Shown: positions 26,960 to 34,673 of the stretch, in pieces
Numbering within the stretch: position 1 is the stretch's first letter
Layout of the letters: every line of letters starts with the position of its first letter
Source: Glycomyces tenuis DSM 44171
GTDB lineage: Bacteria > Actinomycetota > Actinomycetes > Mycobacteriales > Micromonosporaceae
Reading direction: 5' to 3'
Assembly: GCF_000427885.1 (NCBI RefSeq)
Contig: NZ_ATYW01000014.1
Coordinates: 62,001 to 126,000 of the forward strand
DNA: 64,000 nt
Notes under the pieces: model-generated
What the model was told of the DNA's origin: nothing
The model's database searches: none
What the model saw: the letters and a program-made list of their open reading frames with translations, nothing else
Translations under genes and position numbers: made by a program

Positions 26960-28282
26960 ATGCGATCGACCGACCCCTGCTCGCGCCGCGCCCTCGCCAA
27001 GGCCGGCCTGCTCGGCGCCGCCTCGGCGCCGCTCCTGGCCTCCTGCGGCTTCGGACGCGGCGGCGAGATGGTGCTCAGCGACGAACCGGTGGAGCTCCGG
27101 CTCTCCTGGTGGGGCTCCGACCTGCGCACACAGCAGACCAACGAGGCCGTCGCGGCCTTCGAGGCCGAGCACCCGAACATCACCGTCCGCGGGGAGTACA
27201 AGGAGTTCGGCGCGTACTGGGACGGCCTGGCGACCACCTTCGCCGCGAACGACGCGCCGGACGTCATCCAGATGGACGAGCAGTACTTCAAGTCCTACTC
27301 GGCCCGCGGGGCGCTCGTGGACCTGAACGAGGCCGAGGCCGCCGGGTTCCTCGACCTCTCCAGGATCGAGGAGGACCTCCTGGTGACCGGGCAGGCCGAG
27401 GGCGGCCAGTTCGCGCTGCCGATCGGCTCGGGGGTGATCGCGCTCGCCGTCAACGCGGACATGCTCGCGCAGTACGGCATGGACATGCCCGACGACACCA
27501 CCTGGACCTGGGACGACTACGCCGCGATCGCCCTCGAGCTCACCGAGCGCGGCGGCGGCGACATCACCGGTTCCGGCATCACCGGCGGCGTCGACGTCGC
27601 CTCCGTCCGCTACTGGGTCCGCCAGCGGGGCAACGAGCTGTTCGGCGAGAACGGCGACGTGACCCTCGACCCGGACCTCCTGGTGGAGTTGTGGGAGTAC
27701 TACATCGGCATGATCGAGTCCGGCGCGTCCGGCACCCCGCAGCAGATGGTCGAGGACACCGGCGTCGGCGTCGAAGGCGGCAGGCTCGCCACCGGCCGGA
27801 CCGCCTTCGGCCTGATCCACAACACCCAGATCAGCGCCCTGCGCAGAGGCAGCGGCGCCGACATGCGGCTCCTCCAGATGCCGCAGCACGACGGGATGCC
27901 GGGGAACTTCATCAAGCCCTCGATGTACTGGGCGGTCTCGGCCGGCTCGGAGCACCCGGCCGAGTCCTCGCTGCTCGTGGACTTCCTCGTCAACAGCGAG
28001 GCCGCCGCGGACGTCCTCGGCACCGAGCGCGGGGTCCCGGCCAACACCGAGATCCTCGAATACCTCACCCCCCAGTTCGACGAGAGCGACCGGATCGCCG
28101 TCGACTACCTCGAGGCCGTCGTCCCCGGCGATCCGCTCATCGTGACCCCCAACGGCGGCAGCAATGTCAACCCGCTGATAACGCGCATCGGCCAGGAGGT
28201 CTACTTCGGAGAGACCGCGCCGGACGAGGCCGCCGAGGCGCTCATCGACGAACTTCAAGGCGAGATCGACGCCACGAAATGA
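26960..28282 (+). CDS. Sugar ABC transporter substrate-binding lipoprotein (CUT1)
   Basis: A 440-residue solute-binding protein with signal sequence CSRRALAKAGLLGAAS and lipobox LLASCG. The twin arginines make Tat export plausible. The mature protein opens LRLSWWGSDLRTQQTNEAVA and has NDAPDVIQMDEQYFKSY, typical of CUT1 binding proteins. It is third in the operon, 29 bp after the permease, with GGAAAGGA as ribosome site. Confidence 0.93.
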   Translation: MRSTDPCSRRALAKAGLLGAASAPLLASCGFGRGGEMVLSDEPVELRLSWWGSDLRTQQTNEAVAAFEAEHPNITVRGEYKEFGAYWDGLATTFAANDAPDVIQMDEQYFKSYSARGALVDLNEAEAAGFLDLSRIEEDLLVTGQAEGGQFALPIGSGVIALAVNADMLAQYGMDMPDDTTWTWDDYAAIALELTERGGGDITGSGITGGVDVASVRYWVRQRGNELFGENGDVTLDPDLLVELWEYYIGMIESGASGTPQQMVEDTGVGVEGGRLATGRTAFGLIHNTQISALRRGSGADMRLLQMPQHDGMPGNFIKPSMYWAVSAGSEHPAESSLLVDFLVNSEAAADVLGTERGVPANTEILEYLTPQFDESDRIAVDYLEAVVPGDPLIVTPNGGSNVNPLITRIGQEVYFGETAPDEAAEALIDELQGEIDATK

Positions 28283-28311
28283 CACTGCGGAGAACAGGAG
28301 CACACCACCGC

Positions 28312-29421
28312 ATGGAACGTCCCAGATACCGCGCCGCCATCGTCGGCACCGGCGGGATCGCCAACCGGCACGCGCAGTCGCTCGCCGAGCTCGGCGACCG
28401 GGCCGAACTGGTCGCCGTGGCCGAACTCGACCCCGACCGGGCCGCCGCCTTCGCCGAGCGGCACTCGGTGCCGGCGGTCTACGGCGGGGCCGAGGCACTG
28501 TTCGCGAACGAGCGGCTCGACCTGGTCCACGTGTGCACCCCGCCGAAGGCCCATGCGCCGCTGGCGATCGCGGCGATGCGCGCGGGCGTGCCGGCGCTGG
28601 TCGAGAAGCCCACGGCGCTCAGCCTGTCCGAGATGGACGAGCTGGCGAAGGTGCAGGAGGCCACCGGCACCCCGGTGCTCACGGTCTTCCAGCACCGCTA
28701 CGGCGCCGCCGCCGTCCGCCTGCGCCGGCTGCTCCGGGCGGGCGCGCTCGGCCGCCCGCTCCTGGCGGTCTGCGAGACCCTCTGGTACCGCGACGACGAC
28801 TACTTCGCCGCGCCCTGGCGCGGCAGCTGGGACGCCGAGGGCGGCGGCCCCACGATGGGCCACGGCATCCACCAGTTCGATCTGCTGCTCTCGGTTCTCG
28901 GGCCCTGGGCCGAGGTCCGGGCCGCCGCCGGGCGGCTCTCGCGGCCCACCGACACCGAGGACGTCTCGATGGCCTTGGCCCGCTTCGCGAACGGCAGCCT
29001 CGCCACCGTCGTCAACTCGGTGGTCTCGCCCCGCGAGACCTCCAGGCTCCGCTTCGACTTCGAGCACGCCACCGTAGAGGTGGAGCACCTCTACGGCTAC
29101 ACCGACGAGCACTGGCGCTTCACCCCGGCCCCCGGCCACGGGCACCTGGCCGAGCTGTGGGCCGCCGACGCCGCAGCGCCGCCCAGCGGCCACCGCCTCC
29201 AGATCGAGGCGATCCTCGACGCCTTCGAGGCCGGGACCGAGGCGGGCGTCTCGCTCGCCGACGCCCGCCGCACGCTCGAGTTCGCCGCCGCCACGTACGC
29301 CTCGGCCTTCCGCGGCCGTCCCGTCGCGGCCGGCGAGATCGCCGGCGACGACCCGTTCGCCCGCGGCATGGACGGCGGCGCCGTCCCGTGGGCCCAGTCC
29401 CGAAAGGAAGCCATCGCATGA
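28312..29421 (+). CDS. Gfo/Idh/MocA-family oxidoreductase
   Basis: A 369-residue NAD(P)-dependent dehydrogenase. The Rossmann motif AIVGTGGIANRHAQSL is at the N-terminus, and the family EKP signature appears in ALVEKPTALSLSEMD. GPTMGHGIHQFDLLL is the catalytic His/Asp region. It belongs to the importer operon, so it probably oxidises the imported sugar or an inositol- or glycosyl-type derivative. The substrate cannot be read from the sequence. Confidence 0.92.
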   Translation: MERPRYRAAIVGTGGIANRHAQSLAELGDRAELVAVAELDPDRAAAFAERHSVPAVYGGAEALFANERLDLVHVCTPPKAHAPLAIAAMRAGVPALVEKPTALSLSEMDELAKVQEATGTPVLTVFQHRYGAAAVRLRRLLRAGALGRPLLAVCETLWYRDDDYFAAPWRGSWDAEGGGPTMGHGIHQFDLLLSVLGPWAEVRAAAGRLSRPTDTEDVSMALARFANGSLATVVNSVVSPRETSRLRFDFEHATVEVEHLYGYTDEHWRFTPAPGHGHLAELWAADAAAPPSGHRLQIEAILDAFEAGTEAGVSLADARRTLEFAAATYASAFRGRPVAAGEIAGDDPFARGMDGGAVPWAQSRKEAIA

Positions 29422-30341
29422 GCGGTCTCCAAGCCCGCCACGACATCGGCTCGTCCCTGACCGTCCACGACGGCGGGACGGCGCTGCTGCGCTACGTCTA
29501 CCGCCCCGACACGCCCCTGCTGGAGTCGCCGAAGCCGTACCTGAGCCCCCTGTTCACCCGCTCGGGGCGCCCGGTGAGCCTGTTCCGGCCCTGGGACCAC
29601 GTGTGGCACAAGGGCATCGCCTGGTCCCTGCCGGTGGTGCAGGACGAGAACTTCTGGGGCGGGCCCACCTACGTCCACGGCAGGCACTACGTGCAGCTCG
29701 ACAACAACGGCACGCAACTGCACCGGGAGATCGCCGAACTCGATGCCGACGGCGAGCGGGTGGTCTTCGCGCACGACCTCGAATGGATCACCCAGGGCGG
29801 CGAGCGCTGGTTCACCGAGCGCCGCGCCATCGCCGCGAGCCTGCTCTCGCCCCAGGCCTGGGCCCTGCGCTTCGACACCGCGATGACGAACGTGTCCGGG
29901 CGCGACATCGCCATCGGCTCGCCGACCACACGGGGCCGCGAGAACGCCGGCTACGGCGGGCTGTTCTGGCGCGGCCCCCGCTCGTTCACCGACGGCACCC
30001 TGGTCACGGCGGCGTCCTCCGGGCCCGGCAGCGAGCTGCGCGGGCAGCACCACGAGTGGATGGCCTTCGCCGGGCGCCACGACGAGGACGACGCCGCCTC
30101 GCTGGTGCTCATGGTCGACCACCACGAGAACCCGCGGCACCCGCCGCGGTGGTTCGCCCGCTCAGAGGAGTTCGCCGCCCTCAATCCGGCGCCGTTCTTC
30201 AGCGAGGAGTTCACCGTGCCCGCCGGGGCGACCGTGCGGTTCCGCTACGGCGTGGGCGTCGCCGACGCGGACGCGGAGGCCGCCCCCGAACTGGCGGCGG
30301 CGGTGCGCGGCGTCCTCGAGGCCGAATCCGGGCCCGCCTGA
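29418..30341 (+). CDS. PmoA-like (DUF6807) family protein
   Basis: A 307-residue protein overlapping the Gfo/Idh gene by ATGA. The recognisable family features are RPYLSPLFT-like LSPLFTRSGRPVSLF, DHVWHKGIAWSL and the C-terminal VMVDHHENPRHP-like LVLMVDHHENPRHP. The family, called PmoA-like, is common beside Gfo/Idh oxidoreductases in sugar clusters of actinobacteria and planctomycetes, and its function is unknown. Conserved His residues (HVWH, DHHENPRHP) could form a metal or active site. No signal peptide is present. Confidence 0.8.
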   Translation: MSGLQARHDIGSSLTVHDGGTALLRYVYRPDTPLLESPKPYLSPLFTRSGRPVSLFRPWDHVWHKGIAWSLPVVQDENFWGGPTYVHGRHYVQLDNNGTQLHREIAELDADGERVVFAHDLEWITQGGERWFTERRAIAASLLSPQAWALRFDTAMTNVSGRDIAIGSPTTRGRENAGYGGLFWRGPRSFTDGTLVTAASSGPGSELRGQHHEWMAFAGRHDEDDAASLVLMVDHHENPRHPPRWFARSEEFAALNPAPFFSEEFTVPAGATVRFRYGVGVADADAEAAPELAAAVRGVLEAESGPA

Positions 30342-30346
30342 GCAAG

Positions 30347-30377
30347 GCGACCGCCCGGCGTCCGTCCGGGCGGTCGC
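30347..30377 (+). terminator. Operon terminator
   Basis: GCGACCGCCCGG (30347-30358) pairs perfectly with CCGGGCGGTCGC (30366-30377), a 12-bp stem with a 7-nt loop, directly after the DUF6807 stop. It ends the second sugar operon. Confidence 0.8.
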
Positions 30378-30507
30378 CGCGACTCCTCATTCACGCCACA
30401 GAGGATCTGGTGCCCCAGCAGTCCGTGAGGCGCTCAATTGAGCAATAGGCCTGCACTGTGCACTTTCTCACCTTCATCATCAATCTAATGTGAATGTCCG
30501 GTACTCC

Positions 30508-30610
30508 TTGACTAGTTCGTTCTTTATAGATATACCTAAATGTACCGATTAAATATGCCCGACAGACCGGTTCCCGATCCATTTCTGTAAGGCAAATGGG
30601 AGCGCTTCCA
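30508..30610 (+). promoter_or_regulatory. AT-rich promoter of DUF4360 gene 1 and downstream LacI/CebR-type operator
   Basis: TTGACT (30508-30513), a 17-bp spacer and TATACC (30531-30536) form a near-consensus promoter in unusually AT-rich DNA. It predicts a leader of about 160 nt. TGGGAGCGCTTCCA at 30597-30610 is one base off the palindrome known for the cellulose-utilisation repressor CebR (TGGGAGCGCTCCCA). In the leader it could act as a roadblock. The promoter resembles that of the paralogue at 56204, including a shared TATAGATATA. Confidence 0.55.
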
Positions 30611-30701
30611 GACCTGGAGAACAGCAGTGCGCTCAGCTCCGATCCCTGTACCGCAGTGGAGCAGTCGTCACCGATTCCCCTTAGCCCAGAAAGTGATGCA
30701 C

Positions 30702-31349
30702 ATGAAAGTCGTCAGAAAGATACCGCTGTTCGCCGGGGTGGCCGCATTGGCCGCGGCCATGATGCTGGCCAGTCCCGCCGCGCAGGCGGACACCGAGCTC
30801 GCCGCCGCCCCCGAGAACAGGATCACCGTGGACGTCGTCACCGTCAACGGCTCCGGCTGCCCGCAGGGCACCGCCGACGTCTCGGTCAGCAGGGACAACA
30901 CGTCGTTCTCGGTGAGCTACAACAGATTCCAGGCGGAGGCCGGGGGCGGCACCGACGTCGTCGACTCCCGCAAGAACTGCCAGATCAACCTGGCCGTGGA
31001 CGTCCCCGCCGGATTCACCTACGCGATCGCGAGGGCCGACTACCGCGGCTTCGCGCACCTCGAGCCCGGTGCCACCGGCATGCAGAAGGCGAGCTACTAC
31101 TTCAGCGGAAGCTCGGTGACCGTCGGCTCCGAGCACGAGTTGAACGCCCCCTACAACGGTGACTGGCAGTTCACCGACCGGGCCGCCGGACTGGTCTACA
31201 AGCCGTGCGGCGAGCAGCGGAACTTCAACATCAACGCCGAGCTCCGGGTGGGCGCGGGCGACGACCCCGGCCAGAAGAGCTTCATGACGATGGACTCGAC
31301 CCGCGGCGACGTCGAGACCGTGTTCCACCTCGCCTGGAAGCGGTGCTAG
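30702..31349 (+). CDS. Secreted DUF4360 protein (copy 1)
   Basis: A 215-residue exported protein with a Sec signal ending near AAQA (residue 28). The core carries four conserved cysteines: VNGSGCPQGTADV, RKNCQIN, KPCGEQRNFNIN and a final KRC. These probably form two disulfides. YAIARADYRGFAHLEPGATG and KASYYFSGSS are the strongest family blocks. DUF4360 proteins occur in actinomycetes and fungi, and their role is unknown. ATG 30702 (MKVVRK) is chosen over 30696 by alignment with the paralogue at 56204 (MKILRK). A CebR-like site upstream suggests regulation with polysaccharide degradation. Confidence 0.85.
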   Translation: MKVVRKIPLFAGVAALAAAMMLASPAAQADTELAAAPENRITVDVVTVNGSGCPQGTADVSVSRDNTSFSVSYNRFQAEAGGGTDVVDSRKNCQINLAVDVPAGFTYAIARADYRGFAHLEPGATGMQKASYYFSGSSVTVGSEHELNAPYNGDWQFTDRAAGLVYKPCGEQRNFNINAELRVGAGDDPGQKSFMTMDSTRGDVETVFHLAWKRC

Positions 31350-31361
31350 GACGAGACCGAC

Positions 31362-31411
31362 GATCCGAACCGCGGCTCGGCGGCACGCACCGCCGAGCCG
31401 CGGTTCGGATC
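31362..31411. terminator. Long perfect bidirectional hairpin
   Basis: Positions 31362-31383 pair with 31390-31411 in a perfect 22-bp stem with a 6-nt loop. It lies between DUF4360 gene 1 and the convergent MFS gene, whose stop codon overlaps its right edge. It will terminate transcripts from both sides. Confidence 0.85.
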
Positions 31412-32780
31412 ACCGCGGCGGGCGGGGAAGCGCTGCTCGCGCGGCATGGCCCGCGGCGGCGCTCGGTTCGGCAGTGCCCTGCTCGACGACGCGATCCGGT
31501 GCGCGGCGGCCCGCGAACGGGGGAGTGCCGGCCCCGAGATACAGGGCGGCCGAGGCTGCGAGGATCAGGCCCGCGACCAGCCAGGCGCCCGGTATCGACC
31601 AGGCCCCGGCGAGCAGCGGCAGCGTGAGGGCGGCGAGACTGCCGCCGCCCTGCATGAGCAGCGACTGGACCGAGATGACGGTCGCCCGCCGGCCCGAATC
31701 GACCCGATGGTGGGTCAGCTCCGCGTGGACCGGCCCGCGCAGCCCGAGGCCGAGGAACATCAGCGCGTAGCCGCCCGCGGCGGCGGCGACGGCGGCGGTG
31801 CCCTCCAGGCTCCCGGTCGTGAACAGCGCCACCAGGCCGAGGGCCGAGACCAGTGTGCCCGCCACCGCCGTCCTGGCGCCGCCGCCGCCCAGGAGCGAGG
31901 CCAGGAGGCCGCTCGCGGCCGATCCGACGGCGTTGGCGGCGAAGCCGATCGCGGTGATCACGCCGTAGGCGCCGGCCGAGGCGCCCGAATCACCGGTGAC
32001 GTCCAGCAGGCGCCCCGGGGTCAGCAGTTCCACACTGGACACCGCTATGCCGATCGGCAGGGCGGTCGTCAGCAGCCGCCCCAGGGCCCGGTCACGCACG
32101 CCCAGGGCGGCGCCGGAGGCGATCGTGCGCGGCACTCCGGCCAGCAGCGCGCCGAAGCCGCCCCCGTCCGACGGGCGCGCCGTCTCGCGCATGCCGGTGA
32201 CGACCACGATGAGCAGCACGACGTTCAGCAGGGCCGACAGCAGCATCGGCGCCGACAGCGCGGTCACCGCGCCGCTGTCGGGGAAGACGGGCGCCAGCGC
32301 GAGCGCCCCGCCGCCGATCGTCCCGGCCCCCAGGCTGACCGCGCCCGCGGTCTGGGAGGCGGCGAGCCCTTTGCGGATGTCGGCGTGCGGGCGCACGGCC
32401 TTGACCGAGTCGACGTACCAGGCCTCGGCGGGCCCGCTCGACAGTGCCCGCGCCATGCCGAGCAGCACGTACAGGACCCCGAACTGCCAGGCGCTCGCCG
32501 CCACGGCCAGGCCGCAGAAGGCGAGCGAGCCCAGCCCGGCCGAGACCGCCAGGACGCCGCGGCGCGAGATGACGTCGGCCAGGCCGCCGGTCGGCAGCTC
32601 GAGCAGCACGGTGGTCAGGCTGTAGAGCGCCACTATCAGGCCGGTGACGCCCAGCGGGAGGCCGCGCGAGTCCATGAGCACGATCAGCACGGCCATGCCG
32701 ATGCCGTTGGGCAGCCAGTTCAGGGCCGTGATGAGGACGAAGCGGCGGCGCAGCGAGGCGAGGAGCGCGTCGGCGTCCAT
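31410..32780 (-). CDS. MFS transporter
   Basis: A 456-residue membrane protein with about 12 hydrophobic helices. The motif A-like segment between helices 2 and 3 reads GGLADVISRRGVLAVS, as in major facilitator drug or metabolite exporters. The next upstream gene on the same strand, a winged-helix regulator, ends directly before the MFS ATG, so they form a two-gene operon. A multidrug or metabolite efflux role is inferred from this repressor-pump arrangement. The long alanine/proline-rich tail (after residue 420) is probably cytoplasmic and disordered. Confidence 0.85.
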   Translation of the reverse strand: MDADALLASLRRRFVLITALNWLPNGIGMAVLIVLMDSRGLPLGVTGLIVALYSLTTVLLELPTGGLADVISRRGVLAVSAGLGSLAFCGLAVAASAWQFGVLYVLLGMARALSSGPAEAWYVDSVKAVRPHADIRKGLAASQTAGAVSLGAGTIGGGALALAPVFPDSGAVTALSAPMLLSALLNVVLLIVVVTGMRETARPSDGGGFGALLAGVPRTIASGAALGVRDRALGRLLTTALPIGIAVSSVELLTPGRLLDVTGDSGASAGAYGVITAIGFAANAVGSAASGLLASLLGGGGARTAVAGTLVSALGLVALFTTGSLEGTAAVAAAAGGYALMFLGLGLRGPVHAELTHHRVDSGRRATVISVQSLLMQGGGSLAALTLPLLAGAWSIPGAWLVAGLILAASAALYLGAGTPPFAGRRAPDRVVEQGTAEPSAAAGHAARAALPRPPR

Positions 32781-33356
32781 TCAGCTCTCGCCCTGCGGCC
32801 GGGGGAAGGCCGAGAGGAAGACGACCACGTCCTGGGCTCCCTCGGCGTCGTCGTCGCGGCCGGCGTACTCGTCGATGAGCGCCGCGGCGCGGTCCTTGAG
32901 CTCCCTCAGCGATGCGGCGGTGAGCCGGTAGTGCAGGTCTCTGTGGCCGAAGGCGGCGGCCCACTCGTCGCTCCACTTGTCCATCTGCGACTCCCACCGC
33001 TCACTGGCCTCGACGACCGAGCCGTGCTGGGCGCGCCGCAGGAACCGGGCGGCCTCGGCCCCCGCCGGATCGTGGTCGAAGTCCCGGTCGTTCCAGGAGG
33101 TGAAGCGGTGCATGGCGCGCCAGCGCCGATCGCGGGCGTTGGGCTGCTCGGGGTCCTCCTCGATGAAGCCGAAGGCGGCGAGCACCCGGAGGTGGTAGCT
33201 GGTGGCCCCGGAGCTCTCGTCGAACCTGCGCGCCAGCTCGCTCGCGGTGGCGGGCCCGTCCACCCGCAGCGATCCGAGGAGCTTGCCCCGCAGGGGATGG
33301 GCGACGGCCTTGAGGGTGGCCGCGTCGGTGACGCGTTTGACGTCGGCGTTCTCCAT
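32781..33356 (-). CDS. ArsR-like winged helix-turn-helix regulator
   Basis: A 191-residue regulator. The DNA-binding part opens TLKAVAHPLRGKLLGSLRVD, then ATASELARRFDESSGATSYH, the ArsR/HTH_20 pattern. The C-terminal half (WNDRDFDHDP, WESQMDKWSDEW) is family-specific and may sense a ligand. No metal-binding CxC is present. ATG 33356 lies 7 nt after the -10, so the mRNA is probably nearly leaderless. The perfect TTGCAAAA/TTTTGCAA operator sits in its promoter spacer, indicating autoregulation of the regulator-MFS operon. Confidence 0.88.
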   Translation of the reverse strand: MENADVKRVTDAATLKAVAHPLRGKLLGSLRVDGPATASELARRFDESSGATSYHLRVLAAFGFIEEDPEQPNARDRRWRAMHRFTSWNDRDFDHDPAGAEAARFLRRAQHGSVVEASERWESQMDKWSDEWAAAFGHRDLHYRLTAASLRELKDRAAALIDEYAGRDDDAEGAQDVVVFLSAFPRPQGES

Positions 33357-33363
33357 AGCCCTC

Positions 33364-33392
33364 AAGCTAACATTGCAAAATAAATTTTGCAA
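33364..33392 (-). promoter_or_regulatory. Promoter and operator of the HTH-MFS operon
   Basis: On the minus strand, TTGCAA (33392-33387) and TAGCTT (33369-33364) are 17 bp apart. The inverted repeat TTGCAAAA (33373-33380), TAAA, TTTTGCAA (33385-33392) covers the -35 and spacer. A degenerate copy (TTTGCAA...TTTGCGAA, about 33388-33407) lies just upstream. AT-rich symmetry stands out against the G+C-rich surroundings. Confidence 0.7.
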
Positions 33393-33428
33393 ACTTTTCT
33401 TTGCGAAGTTCCGGCCCCGGTCGGCCGG

Positions 33429-34004
33429 TCACTCCTGTTCGGCCTCGCCGTGCGCGAGCGCGTGGAACGCCGGGCGGAGCACGCTCAGGATGCGGTCGGG
33501 ATCGGCGCCGCTCAGCCCCTCCAGGCGCAGCAGGTCCCGTCCGAGGACGGTCCCGAGGGTGGCCGCGCCGATGAGTGCCGCCCGCAGGTGGCCCTCGTCG
33601 CCGGGGATGGCCTCGGCGATCCGGTGCTGCTGCTCGGCCAGGGTCGCCCGGATCTCCTCGGCGGCGGCCGGGTGGGTGAGCATCGAGCGGAGCATCGCCT
33701 CGGTGCCCGTCTGCCGGGTGCGGAGCTTGTCGCCGAGGGAGCGTAGCAGCACTTCGGCGATCTCGTCGGGGCCGCCCTGGGGCGGCTCGTCCGGTTCGAT
33801 CTCGGTGACGCGGGCGAAGAGCGCGTCCTTGGAGCCGAAGTAGCGCATGACCAGTCCCGGATCGGTCTCGGCCTCGGCGGCGACGGCCCTGATGGTCGTC
33901 TTCTCATAGCCGCGCTCGGCGAACAGCCGCCCGGCGGCGGCCAGGATCCGCCGCTCGGTCCGCCGTCGACGTTCGGACCGGGAGCTCGGGGCGTCGGATT
34001 CCAT
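33429..34004 (-). CDS. TetR-family transcriptional regulator
   Basis: A 191-residue TetR protein. The helix-turn-helix is RILAAAGRLFAERGYEKTTI followed by AVAAEAETDPGLVMRYFGSK. The C-terminal ligand domain is of the TetR_C_33-like type (LEGLSGADPDRIL). ATG 34004 is used; longer in-frame starts would extend through its own operator. It diverges from the SnoaL-like gene, with two 21-bp inverted repeats between them. Confidence 0.9.
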   Translation of the reverse strand: MESDAPSSRSERRRRTERRILAAAGRLFAERGYEKTTIRAVAAEAETDPGLVMRYFGSKDALFARVTEIEPDEPPQGGPDEIAEVLLRSLGDKLRTRQTGTEAMLRSMLTHPAAAEEIRATLAEQQHRIAEAIPGDEGHLRAALIGAATLGTVLGRDLLRLEGLSGADPDRILSVLRPAFHALAHGEAEQE

Positions 34005-34008
34005 GCAC

Positions 34009-34079
34009 TTCAGTCTACAGGTGTTGACTCGATCCGCCCTGCGGGCTATGCTCGGTTCAGTCAACAGTTGTAGACTGAA
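34009..34079. promoter_or_regulatory. TetR operators and SnoaL-like gene promoter
   Basis: 34009-34029 and 34059-34079 are inverted copies matching at 19 of 21 positions, with TCAGTCTACA at the outer ends and TTGACT inside. The rightward promoter TTGACT (34024-34029), 17 bp, TATGCT (34047-34052) uses the left copy as part of its -35. The arrangement fits dual repression by the adjacent TetR protein. Confidence 0.75.
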
Positions 34080-34099
34080 ATTTCGAAGGAGCGCATCCC

Positions 34100-34585
34100 A
34101 TGTCACCGCAGGCAGAGCACGCCGGTCCCCGCGAGGTGCTGGCGAGGGCCCAGGAGCTGTTCTTGCGCAAGGACCTGAACGCCTTCGCGGACATGTTCGC
34201 CGAGGACGGCACCCACGAGCTCCCGTTCGCGCCGCCGGGGGTGCCCCGTCTCCTCAAGGGCCGGGAGGCGATCCGGCGGTACCTGACCTCGATCACCTCG
34301 ACGCCGATGGTCCTGGAGGGCTTCGGCGATCTGACCGTCCACGAGACCGCCGACCCCGACGTCGTCATCGCCGAGTATGTGGCCCGGGGGACGGTGGTGA
34401 GCACCGGCAAGCCCTACTCGATGCCGTACGTGCAGCTGCTGCGCGTCGCCGACGGCGAGATCCTCACCTGGCGCGACTACTGGAGCCCCCTGGAAGGGGC
34501 GCGGGCGCTGGGTCCGCGCGGCATCGCCGCGGTCGCGCTCGGGCGGGTCCGGGCCTCGCTGCGCGGCGGGCGCCGCCGCACCTGA
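34100..34585 (+). CDS. SnoaL-like / nuclear transport factor 2-like protein
   Basis: A 161-residue NTF2-fold protein. FADMFAEDGTHELPFAPPG and YSMPYVQLLRVADGEILTWR are the classic SnoaL/ketosteroid-isomerase-like blocks. Such proteins are small-molecule isomerases, cyclases or hydrolases, or binding proteins. ATG follows GAAGGAG. It is controlled with the divergent TetR gene, typical of self-contained detoxification pairs. The substrate is unknown. Confidence 0.85.
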   Translation: MSPQAEHAGPREVLARAQELFLRKDLNAFADMFAEDGTHELPFAPPGVPRLLKGREAIRRYLTSITSTPMVLEGFGDLTVHETADPDVVIAEYVARGTVVSTGKPYSMPYVQLLRVADGEILTWRDYWSPLEGARALGPRGIAAVALGRVRASLRGGRRRT

Positions 34586-34610
34586 CCGCGCCGGGGCCGC
34601 CGCGGCACCG

Positions 34611-34666
34611 TGTCAGCGGCCGTGTCAGCGGCATGTCAGGGCGGTGTCAGTTCGGGCGCCGACACT
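34611..34666 (+). promoter_or_regulatory. Four TGTCAG direct repeats at 11-12 bp spacing before the drug ABC operon
   Basis: TGTCAG occurs at 34611, 34623, 34634 and 34645, so all lie on one face of the helix. The last copy ends 10 bp before GACACT (34661-34666), which would give a start site at the ATG 34674 and a leaderless mRNA. Direct repeats at one-turn spacing next to the -10 are the binding architecture of SARP/AfsR (BTAD) activators. A BTAD gene lies next to this operon. Confidence 0.6.
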
Positions 34667-34673
34667 CGATCGC

